Origin: Bacillus haynesii
Lineage (GTDB): Bacteria; Bacillota; Bacilli; Bacillales; Bacillaceae
Length of the DNA stretch: 64,000 nucleotides
Assembly (NCBI RefSeq): GCF_001969855.1
Contig: NZ_MRBL01000027.1
Coordinates: 21,022 to 85,021 of the forward strand
Reading direction: 5' to 3'
The notes below the pieces were generated by a model that saw only the letters and a list, made by a program, of their open reading frames with translations, was not told where the DNA came from and did no database searches. This document shows, piece after piece, positions 53,046 through 62,492 of the stretch. Both the position numbers and the translations under genes were made by a program. The first letter of the stretch is position 1, and every line of letters starts with the position of its first letter.

Positions 53046-53828
53046 CTACAAATCGATTTTAGATTGCTCTTTGATCTGCTCCGGATAGTAGTGCCGCTGT
53101 TTTTGAACTCTTTCCTCTTTCAGAACGGAAAAGACATATTTCGGGATGTTCAGCATCCGCTTCCACCTCGTCGGATTGGTCAGCAGGCGGTACATCCATT
53201 CAAGATTCAGCTTAATGAACATTTTCGGTGCTCTTTTCACTTTTCCGCTGAACACATCGAAGCTCCCCCCGATGCCGATCGCAATCGCCTGAGGAAATAG
53301 ATGCTTATGTTCATAAATAAACTTTTCCTGATGCGGATATCCGAGAGCTACAAAAACCATGTCGGGCTTGGCAGCCGCGATTTGCTTGGCAACTTCGCCT
53401 TTGTCTTTGACATAGCCGTGTGAGTATCCGGCCAGCTCAATTCCGGGATATTCGGTTGACAGCCGATCAGCAACAGCTTGAATAACCTCTTGTTTGGCCC
53501 CGTATAAAAAGACCCTTTTCTTTTTGCGTTCAGCCAGGCTCAGGAGGTTGATAAATACATCGTACCCCGCGATCCTCGATTTTAATCTGCTGTTAATCAG
53601 CCTTGAAGTCAGGACGATGCCGATTCCGTCCGGCAGGATAAAGTCAGCAGATGAAACTGTTTTAAAATAATCCTTGTCTTTTGCAGCCGCATACCCGATC
53701 TCAGGGTTTACCGTTGCGATAAACGCCCCCTCATTGCGGTCGATAAAGGATTCTTCAAGATGATTCAAAAATCCGGGCAAATCCCCGTTAACATATGCAA
53801 GATGATGAACCGTTTCCGTTTGCAGCAT
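53046..53828 (-). CDS. tagA: N-acetylmannosaminyltransferase TagA
   Basis: 260-aa WecG/TagA family (GT26) enzyme. It adds ManNAc to GlcNAc-PP-undecaprenol, the first committed step of wall teichoic acid synthesis. Motifs are DGIGIVLTSRL, YDVFINLL, FLYGAKQEV and ALGYPHQEKFI. ATG 53828 follows GGAAGGAGG; the frame stays open upstream without a start signal. The UDP-ManNAc it needs comes from MnaA at the end of this window. Confidence 0.94.
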   Translation of the reverse strand: MLQTETVHHLAYVNGDLPGFLNHLEESFIDRNEGAFIATVNPEIGYAAAKDKDYFKTVSSADFILPDGIGIVLTSRLINSRLKSRIAGYDVFINLLSLAERKKKRVFLYGAKQEVIQAVADRLSTEYPGIELAGYSHGYVKDKGEVAKQIAAAKPDMVFVALGYPHQEKFIYEHKHLFPQAIAIGIGGSFDVFSGKVKRAPKMFIKLNLEWMYRLLTNPTRWKRMLNIPKYVFSVLKEERVQKQRHYYPEQIKEQSKIDL

Positions 53829-53955
53829 AGTTTTTTCCTCCTTCCGGTTTAAGAAATGTAAGTATATACGAATGTATAAAAGTCGAAGATTAAGAGACCA
53901 ACCCAAAAATTCAGGAGGTCTAACGTATATTTTAGCATAGATCATTCATAAAAGA

Positions 53956-53992
53956 TTAACAATATCTTTACATTAGATTAAGATTTTTTACA
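53956..53992 (+). promoter_or_regulatory. PhoP-box-like direct repeats, tagA side
   Basis: TTAACA (53956), TTTACA (53967) and TTAAGA (53978) start exactly 11 bp apart; a fourth TTTACA (53987) is 2 bp out of phase. PhoP of B. subtilis binds TT(A/T/C)ACA repeats at this spacing and represses tagA when phosphate is short. Confidence 0.65.
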
Positions 53993-54035
53993 TCTTATTC
54001 AGAAAATGCTCGATTTTTTTAGATAAAATTTGGAA

Positions 54036-54063
54036 TTACATTAACCTTAAAGAATACTTAACG
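54036..54063 (+). promoter_or_regulatory. PhoP-box-like direct repeats, tagD side
   Basis: TTACAT (54036), TTAAAG (54047) and TTAACG (54058) start exactly 11 bp apart. The third is also the -35 box of the tagD promoter, a position that would block polymerase. Confidence 0.6.
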
Positions 54064-54086
54064 TTTGATAGGCGATGTGCTATAAT
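54058..54086 (+). promoter_or_regulatory. tagD: Promoter of tagD
   Basis: TTAACG (54058-54063) and TATAAT (54081-54086) with a 17-bp spacer, about 100 bp before tagD. Confidence 0.7.
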
Positions 54087-54182
54087 GAATGATCAGTAAA
54101 GACCTGTGAAATGAATGTAACTTATCGAGTGTTTTTGATATATCAATATAGCTTTTCGCCTTAAGATTAGAAAGGAGAGCGC

Positions 54183-54578
54183 ATGACAATGAAGAAAGTC
54201 ATCACATATGGAACGTTTGATTTATTACATTGGGGACATATCAAGTTATTGGAACGGGCAAAACAATTGGGGGATTATCTCGTCGTAGCGATTTCGACTG
54301 ACGAATTCAATCTTCAAAAGCAGAAAAAAGCTTATCACAGCTATGAGCACCGCAAGCTCATTCTAGAAACGATCCGCTATGTAGACGAAGTCATCCCGGA
54401 AAAAAACTGGGATCAAAAGGTACAAGATGTGATCGACCATGACATCGATGTATTTGTCATGGGAGATGACTGGGAAGGAAAATTCGACTTCTTGAAGGAT
54501 CATTGCGAGGTTGTTTACCTTCCGAGAACCGAAGGGATTTCCACGACGAAGATCAAAGAGGAAATCGCGAACCTTTAA
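54183..54578 (+). CDS. tagD: Glycerol-3-phosphate cytidylyltransferase TagD
   Basis: 131 aa. It makes CDP-glycerol, the donor for TagB and TagF. Nucleotidyltransferase motifs TYGTFDLLHWGHIKLLERA at the N terminus and RTEGISTTKIKE at the C terminus are intact; the sequence is nearly the same as in B. subtilis. ATG 54183 is 5 bases after AGGAG; ATG 54189 would give the 129-aa form. Divergent from tagA, and followed by its own terminator. Confidence 0.95.
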   Translation: MTMKKVITYGTFDLLHWGHIKLLERAKQLGDYLVVAISTDEFNLQKQKKAYHSYEHRKLILETIRYVDEVIPEKNWDQKVQDVIDHDIDVFVMGDDWEGKFDFLKDHCEVVYLPRTEGISTTKIKEEIANL

Positions 54579-54603
54579 TGTCGGCTCAGTTGAATAAAAA
54601 TTC

Positions 54604-54641
54604 AAAAAGTACTTCTTAAAAAAGATAAGAAGTGCTTTTTG
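54604..54641 (+). terminator. Terminator of tagD
   Basis: AAAAAGTACTTCTTA / TAAGAAGTGCTTTTT hairpin. It separates tagD from tagF; TATAAT at 54664-54669 may then start tagF. Confidence 0.78.
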
Positions 54642-54720
54642 TTTCGTATACGAATCATTTTAATATAATAAGTATGAACAGCTTTGCTTTTGAATAAAAA
54701 AAGAGGAGTAGACTGATTTT

Positions 54721-56850
54721 ATGGATAGTGCAATTCCGTTAAAATTTCAGCTGCGGGAAATAAAAGTTAACGATACTCGTCTCTATTTTGTGTTCGAAAG
54801 TTCTATCTCTCTTGATCATGTCGGTGTTTTGGCAGTGAACCGCAATTCGAAAAAAGAGATGCGTGTAACTTGTAACCAAATAAGCGATTCAGAGCAGTTA
54901 AAAGCAGCGGAGATATCTTTAGATAACCTATCTAACCTGATGATAGACGAAACGGTCATCGATTTTTATGTGCTATATGAAAATAATGAAAAAAATCAAT
55001 GTAAAAAGAGGATTTACACAGCCTCAAAACCGATTGAGCTGTATTGGCATCAGGATCGAGCCAATCAGTTCATTTATTTGCCGTATACGACCCGAAAAGG
55101 CCACTTCGCTCTTGATGCTTTACGGAGAAAAGCAGTGGCGGAACCGGATAGCATTAAGTTAAGCTCCGAAGGAAAACTAATGATCGGAGGCTATACTTTT
55201 CTGCTCGATGCGGAAGAACGTTTGATGATAAAAAGCAAAAGGTTGGTTTTAAAGGAAATTAGTCAAAAAGATGAGGAAAGGGTTTTTGATTTTCCTTTAA
55301 AAGACGTTCAGCGCGGCGATTTGTCAGCTCATTCTTCAGATCATGCCGTTGGATTTGAGGCTGAAATCGATCTGAAAAAGCTGTATGAAGAGAACAGGAT
55401 GCCTGCTTTCTTTCAGTTTTATATAGAATACGTAGGTGAAGATGCTGTAACAGGGGAGGAAACCGTTATAAAAAGCAGGGCATTCAGGCTTATAGATGAT
55501 ATAGACCGTTTTTCAATTGTTAATACAAAAAAAGGACCGGCTCGTTTTCACATCTATCCGCAGAAACGAAAACGGGGTATGCGCCTAAGAATGAACGACT
55601 ATACGATCAAAACCCGTGCGGTTTATTTTGCCAAAGGAAAAAGCAAAAGGCTGATGTCAGTCATTCGCAAAGGCAAGAATAAAGTAAAGAAAAAGATTTC
55701 GGGCATGGTGAAGAGAGCATACTATTTTACTTTTGGACTGGCCGGCAAACTGCCTGTTAAAAAGAAAACCGTCATGTTTGAAAGTTTTGCCGGTAAGCAG
55801 TACAGCTGCAATCCGAGAGCCATTTACGAATATATGAAGGAACATCATCCGGAATACAACTTAATATGGAGTGTAAATCCGAGTTATACAGAAATTTTTG
55901 AAGAAAAAAATGTCCCTTATATTAACCGATTCACGCTGAAGTGGCTGTTCGCCATGGCAAGGGCGGAATATTGGGTTGTAAACAGCCGGCTTCCTTTATG
56001 GATACCAAAACCAAAGCACACGACATATGTGCAGACATGGCACGGGACTCCGCTGAAAAGGCTTGCCGTTGATATGGAAGAAGTGCACATGCCGGGCACC
56101 AACACTGAGAAGTACAAGCAAAATTTCACTAAAGAAGCATCGAAGTGGGACTATTTAATATCCCCGAATCGTTATTCAACCGAAATCTTTGCCCGCGCTT
56201 TTCAATTTAACAAAACAATGATTGAGTCCGGCTACCCGAGGAATGACTTTCTGTATACAGACAACTGCCCGGAAACGATGAAGGCCATAAAGAGAAAAAT
56301 GAATATCCCCGAAGATAAAAAGGTCATCTTATATGCACCGACATGGCGGGATAATGAATTTTATGCTAAGGGAAAATACAAGTTCCAGCTTCAAATGGAT
56401 CTAGACAAGATGCAAGAAAAGTTTGGGAAAGATTCTGTCATTCTGTTGAGAATGCACTATCTAGTAGCTGAAAGCTTTGATTTTGAACAGTATGAAGGTT
56501 TTATATACGATGCCTCACTGTATCCCGACATTAGAGAGTTGTATCTCATCAGTGATATTTTAATTACAGATTATTCGTCTGTATTTTTTGACTATGCAAA
56601 TTTAAGAAGACCTATCATTTTCTACACTTATGATATCGAAAATTATAGGGATACCTTAAGAGGATTTTATTTTGATCTTGAAAGAGAAGCACCTGGAACA
56701 TTGGTCTACAATGAATCTGAGCTTATGGAAGAGATGGAAAGGGTACTGAGGAACCCTCAATTACACAAGAATTATGAGTCGTTTTATGAAAAATTTTGTT
56801 CGTTTGAAGATGGCAAAGCTTCTGAGCGGGTCGTCAAAACTATATTTTGA
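54721..56850 (+). CDS. tagF: CDP-glycerol glycerophosphotransferase TagF (teichoic acid polymerase)
   Basis: 709 aa. The N-terminal region (about 1-340) has little recognisable similarity and is rich in beta strands and then basic residues. The C-terminal catalytic domain (about 345-705) has QTWHGTPLKRLA (His near 441), SPNRYSTEIFARAF, YAPTWRDNEF, LLRMHYLV (His near 579) and LITDYSSVFFDYANL near 614. It polymerises glycerol phosphate into wall teichoic acid. It is shorter than TagF of 168 (746 aa, from memory) and differs mainly in the N-terminal half. Slightly AT-rich. TagE, which lies before tagF in 168, is missing. Confidence 0.88.
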   Translation: MDSAIPLKFQLREIKVNDTRLYFVFESSISLDHVGVLAVNRNSKKEMRVTCNQISDSEQLKAAEISLDNLSNLMIDETVIDFYVLYENNEKNQCKKRIYTASKPIELYWHQDRANQFIYLPYTTRKGHFALDALRRKAVAEPDSIKLSSEGKLMIGGYTFLLDAEERLMIKSKRLVLKEISQKDEERVFDFPLKDVQRGDLSAHSSDHAVGFEAEIDLKKLYEENRMPAFFQFYIEYVGEDAVTGEETVIKSRAFRLIDDIDRFSIVNTKKGPARFHIYPQKRKRGMRLRMNDYTIKTRAVYFAKGKSKRLMSVIRKGKNKVKKKISGMVKRAYYFTFGLAGKLPVKKKTVMFESFAGKQYSCNPRAIYEYMKEHHPEYNLIWSVNPSYTEIFEEKNVPYINRFTLKWLFAMARAEYWVVNSRLPLWIPKPKHTTYVQTWHGTPLKRLAVDMEEVHMPGTNTEKYKQNFTKEASKWDYLISPNRYSTEIFARAFQFNKTMIESGYPRNDFLYTDNCPETMKAIKRKMNIPEDKKVILYAPTWRDNEFYAKGKYKFQLQMDLDKMQEKFGKDSVILLRMHYLVAESFDFEQYEGFIYDASLYPDIRELYLISDILITDYSSVFFDYANLRRPIIFYTYDIENYRDTLRGFYFDLEREAPGTLVYNESELMEEMERVLRNPQLHKNYESFYEKFCSFEDGKASERVVKTIF

Positions 56851-56859
56851 TCTTCATAA

Positions 56860-56894
56860 AAAAACAGCTTGAGTTTATACTCAAGCTGTTTTTG
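56860..56894. terminator. Bidirectional terminator between tagF and the fused transferase gene
   Basis: AAAAACAGCTTGAG / CTCAAGCTGTTTTT, 14 bp perfect with a 6-base centre; it can end both convergent genes. Confidence 0.9.
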
Positions 56895-56901
56895 TTTGGA
56901 G

Positions 56902-59421
56902 CTAAGACTGACACACATTTTTATAAAAGAGCTGCAGTGCATGATTATTATATGATTCATAATCAAAGGTGCGATATTCAATACCTTCTGTGATATATTT
57001 CTTCATAGCTTCTGTAAGTGCTTCTTCGGTATTTTCAACAAGCAATCCGAGGCCTCCCTCAAGAACCGAACGTACACCGGTAACATCAGTAGCAATAATA
57101 GGTTTGCCGACTATCATGGCTTCCATTAGGACGAGTCCCTGTCCCTCATAATCGGAAGATAGGACAAAACAGTCACATTCATCTAATAAAGCAAAAGGAT
57201 TTTCGAGTTGACCTGCAAAAATAATATCGTTTTCCAAGCCTAACGTTTCAGCTTGCAATGTCAGCTGTTTTTTCAGCGGTCCATCTCCTACAATATACAA
57301 TTTAGAATTTGGAAATTCCTTATGCAGCCGGGCAAAAGAATTGATTAATTTTTCTTGTCCTTTTTCGGGTGATAGACGGCCGATGTTGATAAAATTATAA
57401 TTCTCTTTTTTCGGAACCGTCAGCCCAAAAATATTGAGTATATTAGGATTTTCTTCGTTCTGTTCACGAAGGATTAAATATTCCTTACCGTTCGTCTGGA
57501 CTGTGTTCTTTACATCTTTATTTTTCAAGATCTGTTTTGAACCAATAACATTGTCGACATATACCATTTTTCTATCGGCATCAGGAATGAATTGGCGTAA
57601 ATTCTTGTAATTTTCTTCATTAGCTGATTTCGCCACAGACACCACTTTATCGTAGTATTTGTATAAAGAGAATATAACTTTTAAGTTCTTTCTATGTTTG
57701 TATTTCCCATTAATTTTCTTGTTGTACTCTTCCATCATATCATTGTGCAGGTAAATACTTCTTGTCTTGAATTGTCCAAATGCAAATAACATAGACCAAA
57801 ATTTATTATAGCCTCCAAAATCAATCCCTATATCAAACTTTGCATTTCCAATAATTCGTTTTAATTCTCTTTGGTAAGCTTTGACCGGAGCGGTTTTAGA
57901 CATAGAGTCAGTATAAATGCCTCTCCGTAAAACCAATTGGTGCTCATAGGTCTCCTTGAGCGTCTTGTTAAAAACACCCGGACGATATAGTACATGAACT
58001 TTCGGGTTGAGTTTTCGGATGTTTTTCCACTTGTCTTTATGTTCATTGGCATTATCAATAACAGTCACTTCATATTTTGAATAATCAATATGATCAAAAA
58101 GGTTAATTGCCGACATCGTAATTCCGTTGTTATAAAAACCTCCGCAATAGAAGAGGAGTTTTTGTTTATCTGTTTCTGTGCTTATGAGCTGTTCTTGGTT
58201 TTGTTTTTTGAAAATCATCTCGACGAGCCGTTTTGATGCTTGACCATCATCATTGTAGCAGAATTCTTCGAGATACTTGTCATATTGTTCACTAAATTCT
58301 TTTTTCAGTATGTGAATATTTTGCAGTTTATCAATTAATTCGTTTAGGCTTTCACATACCGGTCCCGGCAGATTATTAATATCTAAGTAGAAGCCTCTTT
58401 CTGCTTCATATTCTTGATGATCAATCATATAAAACAGGACCGGTTTTTTTAATGGTAGGAAGTCAAAGAAAATACTTGAATAGTCTGTTATAAGAATATC
58501 GACAGCCGCAAGCAACTTATTGGTGTCATACCAATTTGGTACACATAAATGATCCAATTTATTTTTTTTGAAATATTCAAATGTGAAGTAATGAGATTTT
58601 AATAAGACGATATAATCATCGCCCATAGATTTTTGTATATCCATTACTTCATCAAGAAGCACTTGGCTGGTGTCGTTTTCTTTTCCGACTGTCCCTCTCC
58701 ATGTAGGAGCATACAGAATGACTTTCTTATCTAAAGGAATATTAAGCGTTTTTCTTACTTCTTCACCGTTTGTTTCCAATGTAAGATCTGTTCGCGGATA
58801 TCCGATATCTGCGACTTTTCCGGCATAAATTTCATAGATGTCATGCGATTTAAGCAATTTCTCGTAAGTGAATTGATTAGGACTGATAAGATAATCACTG
58901 TGAAGCAAGTTTCGCTGAATGTTCTTGTGAGTTGACATTCCGCGATTCTTAATATCCAAACCAAGCGTTTTTAAAGGTGTTCCATGCCAGGTATTAATGT
59001 ATATTTGCTCATCCCTTTTAACGAAGTAAAATGGAAAGGAAGTATCGTTAATTAAATATTTAGACGTAGCAAGGTATTTTAAATAATGATTGCTGTCAAC
59101 AGATGTAAATGAAACATTTTGATAATTCCTTTTAAGTTCTTCGACCATTGGGTCGCTGATATCATTAATAACCCAAACATGATGATAATCTTTAAAGTCT
59201 TTATCTTGAACTAATTTTAAAAAGATTGCATAACAGTTTCCGCTTATGCTGCGTCCATGGTAAGCTTCGTAAAGAACTGTTTTTTCCTTTATCGGAAGAG
59301 AGACATATTGACTATATTTCGCTCGAATACGTACTCTTTTGTTGCTAAGGTATTCCTTTAAAGGATCTATTATAAAGCGGACTTTTCTCTTCGCTATCTT
59401 TTTGATTCTTTTAAAATTCAT
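56902..59421 (-). CDS. Two-domain protein: glycerophosphotransferase fused to a GT4 glycosyltransferase
   Basis: 839 aa. Residues about 40-405 are a TagB/TagF-type domain with NTWHGTPLKTLGLD (145-157), SDYLISPNQFTYEKL, YAPTWRGT, LLKSHYF and LITDYSSIFFDF; both family histidines are present. Residues about 420-835 are a GT4 glycosyltransferase with NIGRLSPEKGQEKL and EGQGLVLME (the EX7E motif), then GKPIIATDVTGV. The predicted product could both extend or prime a glycerol-phosphate chain and add a sugar to it, replacing TagE; this is inference. Codon use is clearly more AT-rich than in its neighbours. It faces against tagF and away from tagG. Confidence 0.82.
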   Translation of the reverse strand: MNFKRIKKIAKRKVRFIIDPLKEYLSNKRVRIRAKYSQYVSLPIKEKTVLYEAYHGRSISGNCYAIFLKLVQDKDFKDYHHVWVINDISDPMVEELKRNYQNVSFTSVDSNHYLKYLATSKYLINDTSFPFYFVKRDEQIYINTWHGTPLKTLGLDIKNRGMSTHKNIQRNLLHSDYLISPNQFTYEKLLKSHDIYEIYAGKVADIGYPRTDLTLETNGEEVRKTLNIPLDKKVILYAPTWRGTVGKENDTSQVLLDEVMDIQKSMGDDYIVLLKSHYFTFEYFKKNKLDHLCVPNWYDTNKLLAAVDILITDYSSIFFDFLPLKKPVLFYMIDHQEYEAERGFYLDINNLPGPVCESLNELIDKLQNIHILKKEFSEQYDKYLEEFCYNDDGQASKRLVEMIFKKQNQEQLISTETDKQKLLFYCGGFYNNGITMSAINLFDHIDYSKYEVTVIDNANEHKDKWKNIRKLNPKVHVLYRPGVFNKTLKETYEHQLVLRRGIYTDSMSKTAPVKAYQRELKRIIGNAKFDIGIDFGGYNKFWSMLFAFGQFKTRSIYLHNDMMEEYNKKINGKYKHRKNLKVIFSLYKYYDKVVSVAKSANEENYKNLRQFIPDADRKMVYVDNVIGSKQILKNKDVKNTVQTNGKEYLILREQNEENPNILNIFGLTVPKKENYNFINIGRLSPEKGQEKLINSFARLHKEFPNSKLYIVGDGPLKKQLTLQAETLGLENDIIFAGQLENPFALLDECDCFVLSSDYEGQGLVLMEAMIVGKPIIATDVTGVRSVLEGGLGLLVENTEEALTEAMKKYITEGIEYRTFDYESYNNHALQLFYKNVCQS

Positions 59422-59783
59422 AAAAATACTGTTCCTCCCCTAATCCAATCAAAGAAATTAATGTTGACTATTACTTGATTCCCAATTATTTTTAGTATCT
59501 TAAATAAATGAAGACTTTAAGTAAGGTTTGACACGCTAATAAGTATATGCTAACAAAACGCATAAAGCAATATAGCCTTATTTAATAAAATGAATGATAA
59601 TATTGGGGTGATATCCTCGCATTGCCTATTGAGGGAGTAAATATTTGTGTTGTTTTTTTTCCTATTATAACAGGCATGCGTTTTGTTAGATATTTGTTTG
59701 TAATAGCAATAACGAATAAAATTTGTTACAATTATTCGGTGCACGATGTAACGGCTATTATATTATGCTAAGGAAGATAAATC
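59422..59783. other. AT-rich divergent region between the fused transferase gene and tagG
   Basis: 362 bp, very AT-rich. It contains a 14-bp inverted repeat pair 112 bp apart (59550-59689) and must hold promoters in both directions. TACAAT at 59727-59732 may be the tagG -10 box. No other gene is visible. Confidence 0.6.
59550..59689. repeat. 140-bp segment bounded by 14-bp perfect inverted repeats
   Basis: CTAACAAAACGCAT (59550-59563) and ATGCGTTTTGTTAG (59676-59689) are exact complements. The 112 bp between them is AT-rich and has no open frame of note. No clear target-site duplication flanks the pair. A MITE-like remnant, a two-site operator or an RNA stem are all possible. Confidence 0.6.
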
Positions 59784-60611
59784 ATGAAAGCATTAATAAG
59801 AGTGTTAAAAGAACAGTTTTTATCGTTGCCTTTAATCATCAGGTTGGCGGCTTACGAAACAAAATCAAAATATCAAATGAATTACTTGGGCGTGTTATGG
59901 CAGTTTTTGAATCCGCTCATTCAGATGCTGGCTTATTGGTTTGTATTTGGGATCGGAATCAGAAAGAGCAGTGAGATGGTTACAGGCGTCGGAGAAGTGC
60001 CTTTCATCATCTGGATGCTTGCCGGCTTGATTCCTTGGTTTTTTATCAGTCCGACGATTCTTGATGGTTCAAACAGTGTATATAAACGAATTAACATGGT
60101 GGCCAAAATGAATTTTCCAATCAGCTCTCTTCCTTCAGTGGCGATTGCGGCTAACCTGTTCAGCTATTTTGTGATGATGGCGATTTATGTCATTGTGCTG
60201 CTTGCGTTTGGCATTTATCCAAATCTTCAGTGGCTTGAATATATTTACTATTTGTTTTGCATGATTGTTTTTATGTTCGCATTCAGTTTGTTTAATTCAA
60301 CGATCAGTGTACTGGTCAGGGATTATCAGTTCCTGCTGCAATCTGTGACAAGGCTGTTGTTTTTCCTGCTGCCGATTTTTTGGGATATTTCCACGCAGCT
60401 GGGGGACAAGCACCCGGCATTGTTGAACGTGATTAAGCTGAATCCGCTTTTTTATATTATCGACGGATTCAGAAACAGTTTTCTCGGCGGAAGCTGGTTT
60501 TTCGAAGATGCGACTTACATGCTGTATTTCTGGGCTTTCACATTATTGCTCTTGACTGTAGGAGCTGTCCTGCATATGAAATTCAGAGACAGGTTTGTTG
60601 ACTTTCTTTAA
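59784..60611 (+). CDS. tagG: Teichoic acid ABC transporter permease TagG
   Basis: 275-aa ABC-2 type membrane protein with six helices and the family segment [20 protein letters not shown] near the N terminus. With TagH it moves finished teichoic acid across the membrane. Same length as in B. subtilis. It lies 17 bp before tagH. In B. subtilis 168 it is part of tagDEFGH; here the inverted gene upstream means tagGH needs its own promoter. Confidence 0.94.
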   Translation: MKALIRVLKEQFLSLPLIIRLAAYETKSKYQMNYLGVLWQFLNPLIQMLAYWFVFGIGIRKSSEMVTGVGEVPFIIWMLAGLIPWFFISPTILDGSNSVYKRINMVAKMNFPISSLPSVAIAANLFSYFVMMAIYVIVLLAFGIYPNLQWLEYIYYLFCMIVFMFAFSLFNSTISVLVRDYQFLLQSVTRLLFFLLPIFWDISTQLGDKHPALLNVIKLNPLFYIIDGFRNSFLGGSWFFEDATYMLYFWAFTLLLLTVGAVLHMKFRDRFVDFL

Positions 60612-60628
60612 TACGTAAGGAGATTTTA

Positions 60629-61543
60629 ATGATGAAACTAAAAGTTTCGTTTCGAAATGTTTCAAAACAGTATCAGCTTTATGAAAAACAATCGGATAAA
60701 ATTAAAGGGCTGTTTTTTCCGGTTAAAGATAAAGGTTTTTTTGCTGTGCGGAATGTCTCCTTTGACGTGTATGAAGGGGAGACGATCGGATTTGTAGGGA
60801 TTAACGGATCGGGAAAATCGACGATGTCCAACCTGCTGGCAAAAATCATTCCGCCGACAAGCGGTGAAATCGAAATGAACGGGCAGCCTTCCCTGATTGC
60901 GATTTCCGCAGGATTAAACAATGCGCTGACGGGCAGAGACAACATTCGTCTCAAGTGCTTAATGATGGGGCTCACAAATAAAGAAATTGATGAGATGTAT
61001 GACAGTATCGTTGAATTCGCAGAAATCGGCGAGTTTATCAATCAGCCGGTTAAAAGCTATTCCAGCGGAATGAAATCCCGGCTCGGCTTTGCGATCTCAG
61101 TGCATATCGATCCTGATATTTTAATTATTGACGAAGCGTTATCAGTAGGTGATCAAACCTTCTATGATAAATGTGTTGACAGAATTACCGAGTTTAAAAA
61201 TCAAGGGAAAACCATTTTCTTCGTCAGCCATTCAATCGGTCAAATTGAGAAAATTTGCGATCGGGTTGCCTGGATCGATAATGGCGAGCTTCGCATGTTT
61301 GATGACACAAAGACGGTCGTAAAGGAATATAAAGAATTTATAAGCTGGTTTAAAAAGCTTTCCAAAAAAGAGAAAGACAAATATAAAAAAGAACAATTAG
61401 CCAGCCGCAAACAGGTCTTGTCCGAAGAAGATCTTGCTCATCTTGAAAAAGACAAGAAAAAACAAAAATCTTTGGCAAATATCATTCCGATTGCTGGTTT
61501 GTCCATCCTGGTCGTATTGGCTGCCGGAGCGATGTTTGTTTAA
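60629..61543 (+). CDS. tagH: Teichoic acid ABC transporter ATP-binding protein TagH, short form
   Basis: 304 aa. The ATPase domain (about 1-250) is complete: [14 protein letters not shown] (Walker A), [18 protein letters not shown] (signature), [12 protein letters not shown] (Walker B) and the switch His in FVSHS. A charged Lys/Glu segment (about 250-280) and one membrane helix (about 282-303) follow, and the protein stops at AAGAMFV. B. subtilis TagH has 527 aa, with a large extracellular part after this helix; that part is missing. Only 70 bp with a terminator separate the stop from gtaB, so no remnant is present. Confidence 0.92.
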   Translation: MMKLKVSFRNVSKQYQLYEKQSDKIKGLFFPVKDKGFFAVRNVSFDVYEGETIGFVGINGSGKSTMSNLLAKIIPPTSGEIEMNGQPSLIAISAGLNNALTGRDNIRLKCLMMGLTNKEIDEMYDSIVEFAEIGEFINQPVKSYSSGMKSRLGFAISVHIDPDILIIDEALSVGDQTFYDKCVDRITEFKNQGKTIFFVSHSIGQIEKICDRVAWIDNGELRMFDDTKTVVKEYKEFISWFKKLSKKEKDKYKKEQLASRKQVLSEEDLAHLEKDKKKQKSLANIIPIAGLSILVVLAAGAMFV

Positions 61544-61576
61544 AAGGAAAGACGCGTCATTTTGCAGATGACATTA

Positions 61577-61612
61577 TAAAAAGCTATTGGATATCCATCC
61601 AATAGCTTTTTT
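61577..61612. terminator. Bidirectional terminator between tagH and gtaB
   Basis: AAAAAGCTATTGGAT / ATCCAATAGCTTTTT, 15 bp perfect, with A and T tails. Confidence 0.9.
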
Positions 61613-61613
61613 A

Positions 61614-62492
61614 TTAAACTTCTTCTTTTGCCAGGAGGTCTTGCATAAATGGAATCAATGAATCCTTCAGTTCGCTGTCCTGCATGGCAAATTCGAGAGT
61701 TGTCTGGATAAAACCGAGTTTTTCTCCGACATCATAGCGTTTGCCTTCAAAGTCATAAGCGAATACGCGCTGGATTTCGTTTAACTTTTGAATCGCATCT
61801 GTCAGCTGGATCTCTCCGCCCGCACCGATTTGCTGTTTATCTAAGTACATGAAAATTTCAGGAGTAAAGACATACCGTCCCAAAATCGCAAGGTTAGACG
61901 GTGCCGTTCCCGGTTTTGGTTTTTCAACAAAGTTTTTGACCTGGTATAGGCGTCCTTCATTTGTCAGAGGATCAATGATCCCGTAGCGGTGCGTTTGATC
62001 TTCAGGCACTTGCTGAACACCGATAACGGATGAGAGAGTTTTTTCGTACTCGTCCATCAGCTGGCGAAGACCAGGTTTTTCTGCTTGGACAATGTCGTCT
62101 CCAAGGAGCACTGCGAACGGCTCGTCCCCGATAAAGTTGCGGGCGCACCAAACGGCATGTCCGAGTCCTTTTGGTTCTTTTTGGCGAATATAGTGGATAT
62201 CAGCGAGATTTGACGCTTTTTTTACTTTTTCAAGCAGTTCGGTTTTACCTTTTTCTTCTAGATTTCGTTCGAGTTCCGGCGAGAAATCGAAATGATCTTC
62301 AATCGCTCGTTTGCTTTTACCGGTTACGATGATAATGTCTTCAATACCGGCTTCAACGGCTTCTTCAATAATATATTGAATGGTTGGCTTATCTACGATT
62401 GGAAGCATTTCTTTGGGCATCGCTTTCGTTGCAGGGAGGAAACGTGTTCCAAGGCCCGCTGCGGGAATGATCGCTTTACGAACTTTCTTCAA
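61614..62492 (-). CDS. gtaB: UTP-glucose-1-phosphate uridylyltransferase GtaB
   Basis: 292 aa. It makes UDP-glucose for teichoic acid glucosylation, glycolipids and other envelope sugars. The nucleotide-binding start [28 protein letters not shown] and [10 protein letters not shown] are present. AAGGAAGGTG precedes the ATG. It converges with tagH and is divergent from mnaA. A sigma-B-like promoter lies upstream, as in B. subtilis. Confidence 0.95.
   Translation of the reverse strand: MKKVRKAIIPAAGLGTRFLPATKAMPKEMLPIVDKPTIQYIIEEAVEAGIEDIIIVTGKSKRAIEDHFDFSPELERNLEEKGKTELLEKVKKASNLADIHYIRQKEPKGLGHAVWCARNFIGDEPFAVLLGDDIVQAEKPGLRQLMDEYEKTLSSVIGVQQVPEDQTHRYGIIDPLTNEGRLYQVKNFVEKPKPGTAPSNLAILGRYVFTPEIFMYLDKQQIGAGGEIQLTDAIQKLNEIQRVFAYDFEGKRYDVGEKLGFIQTTLEFAMQDSELKDSLIPFMQDLLAKEEV

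Larger units (their letters stand above)
53829..54182. other. Divergent tagA-tagD control region
   Basis: 354 bp, AT-rich. It holds two groups of direct repeats at 11-bp spacing, the tagD promoter, and on the minus strand a possible tagA -10 box TAAAAT (53929-53934) with a TGN extension. The layout matches the PhoP-controlled tagA-tagD region of B. subtilis. Confidence 0.7.
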
